Source of the DNA: Bryobacterales bacterium
GTDB taxonomy: Bacteria > Acidobacteriota > Terriglobia > Bryobacterales > Bryobacteraceae
Assembly (NCBI GenBank): GCA_003135055.1
Contig: PLDF01000402.1
Location: forward strand, 1 to 64,000
DNA: 64,000 nt
Direction of reading: 5' to 3'
Both the position numbers and the translations under genes were made by a program. Shown piece by piece: positions 63,512-64,000 of this stretch. The notes beneath the pieces were generated by a model. That model did not search any database. It had not been told where the DNA came from and saw only the letters and a program-made list of their open reading frames with translations. The number at the start of each line of letters is the position of its first letter. The first letter of the stretch is position 1.

Positions 63512-64000
63512 CTACCGGCCCGCGGCCGCGGCGCCGAAGCTCTCGACAAACATCGGCTGGTTTTCGGGGTCGCTATCCTGGTAATAGGAAACGCGCGCCG
63601 CCGGGCCGTCCAGCTCCATCATGGCGTAGCCGTGGGAGTGAAAGGCGTCGCCCCTGGTCAGGAAGATATTCTCCATGGGCACGTCGAACTTCGGCTTCGC
63701 GGGAATTTCGTCGAGACCCACGGGATAGGCGCCATGGCCCAGACATCGCGCCAGCACGCCCTCCCACCTCTTATAGATCACCTGATTGTGCTCATGCCCC
63801 CAGAACCACGCGTCAACTTTCGGCAGGATGGGTCCCACCTGCCCTTGCAGCCTGACGTTGACGCTCTGGCCGCCGATGTCCTCGATGGCGGTGAAAAGCT
63901 GGTGGTGGCTCAGCAGCACGGTGCGGCGCGCGCCGGCGGTAGCTATCTTGTCGTTGAGCCATGTCACTTCGGTGTCTTCCAGGTAAGTAGGCTTGGCGGC
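63512..64000 (-). CDS. Metallophosphoesterase, C-terminal part (cut by window end)
   Basis: The frame is open from the right edge, so the N-terminus lies outside the window. The visible ~160 residues contain the C-terminal calcineurin-like motifs: TVLLSHHQLF (GH-like metal histidines) and KVDAWFWGHEHNQVIYKR (GHxH). A beta-strand tail follows (HSHGYAMMELDGPAARVSYYQD). Calcineurin-like enzymes cleave phosphomono- or diesters with two metals. The substrate is unknown. A GTG at 63967 is not a start, since coding continues upstream (KPTYLEDTE). Confidence 0.88.
   Translation of the reverse strand, partial: AAKPTYLEDTEVTWLNDKIATAGARRTVLLSHHQLFTAIEDIGGQSVNVRLQGQVGPILPKVDAWFWGHEHNQVIYKRWEGVLARCLGHGAYPVGLDEIPAKPKFDVPMENIFLTRGDAFHSHGYAMMELDGPAARVSYYQDSDPENQPMFVESFGAAAAGR

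Overview
The window reads as a piece of a high-GC chromosome from the phylum Acidobacteriota, most likely the Solibacteres/Bryobacterales group. This is inferred from content, not from a marker gene. The supporting genes are an acidobacterial-type orphan MacB/FtsX permease (55.5-58.0 kb), a glycine-rich BNR/sortilin-like secreted protein (31.5-35.0 kb), an imuA-imuB-dnaE2 mutagenesis cassette, proteins of the 'STGPRT...NALKHG' family, and dispersed palindromic repeats that encode SRDREGA-like or SEPRP-like peptides where they enter genes. I saw no rRNA, tRNA, CRISPR array, intact transposase or prophage.

Layout. 0-9.2 kb: a MerR-HTH/TPR protein, then a surface-polysaccharide remnant (FkbM methyltransferase, flippase fragment, GmhB-like phosphatase), a large membrane protein of unknown family, and a glycosyltransferase-methyltransferase fusion. 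9.2-18.1 kb: a decaying accessory stretch with a broken PIN toxin locus, a frameshifted Ser/Thr kinase-TolB protein, ComF plus HNH, an intact RES-Xre pair, a shredded squalene-cyclase/cytochrome-like gene and a sialate O-acetylesterase stopped by one TGA. 18.5-23.8 kb: glnA, a MOSC protein, an interrupted ceramidase-like gene, uppS, and a winged-helix regulator with a membrane protein and two matching GTACTTT-type palindromes. 24-31.2 kb: a secreted protein, broken toxin-antitoxin genes, an alpha/beta hydrolase, and a two-gene N6-adenine methylase plus HNH nuclease operon of more AT-rich character. 31.5-43.2 kb: the BNR protein, a MITE-like element, a dead HigBA pair, 5' remnants of imuA and imuB, the intact imuA-imuB-dnaE2 operon, and an intact Phd-VapC pair. 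43.4-54.2 kb: housekeeping (ppdK, glyQS, recO, tyrS) interleaved with a broken two-subunit molybdenum hydroxylase and a MerB-like protein. 54.3-64 kb: a four-repeat periplasmic protein, the permease, a PHP-like secreted protein with a membrane protein, a multi-TM cytochrome c, and a metallophosphoesterase cut by the window end.

How it fits together. The conserved genes concern nitrogen assimilation, translation, isoprenoid and cell-wall lipid supply, and DNA repair or mutagenesis. Between them the DNA is eroded: six toxin-antitoxin loci (two intact, four broken), several genes with one nonsense codon or homopolymer frameshifts, and at least five families of short palindromic repeats, some of which have been absorbed in frame into working genes (ImuB, GlyS).

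The candidates most worth following are a 49-bp triplication inside the Tat-type leader of a molybdenum hydroxylase that shifts its frame, the methylase-HNH operon, the GTACTTT operator pair, and the repeat insertions in ImuB and GlyS.
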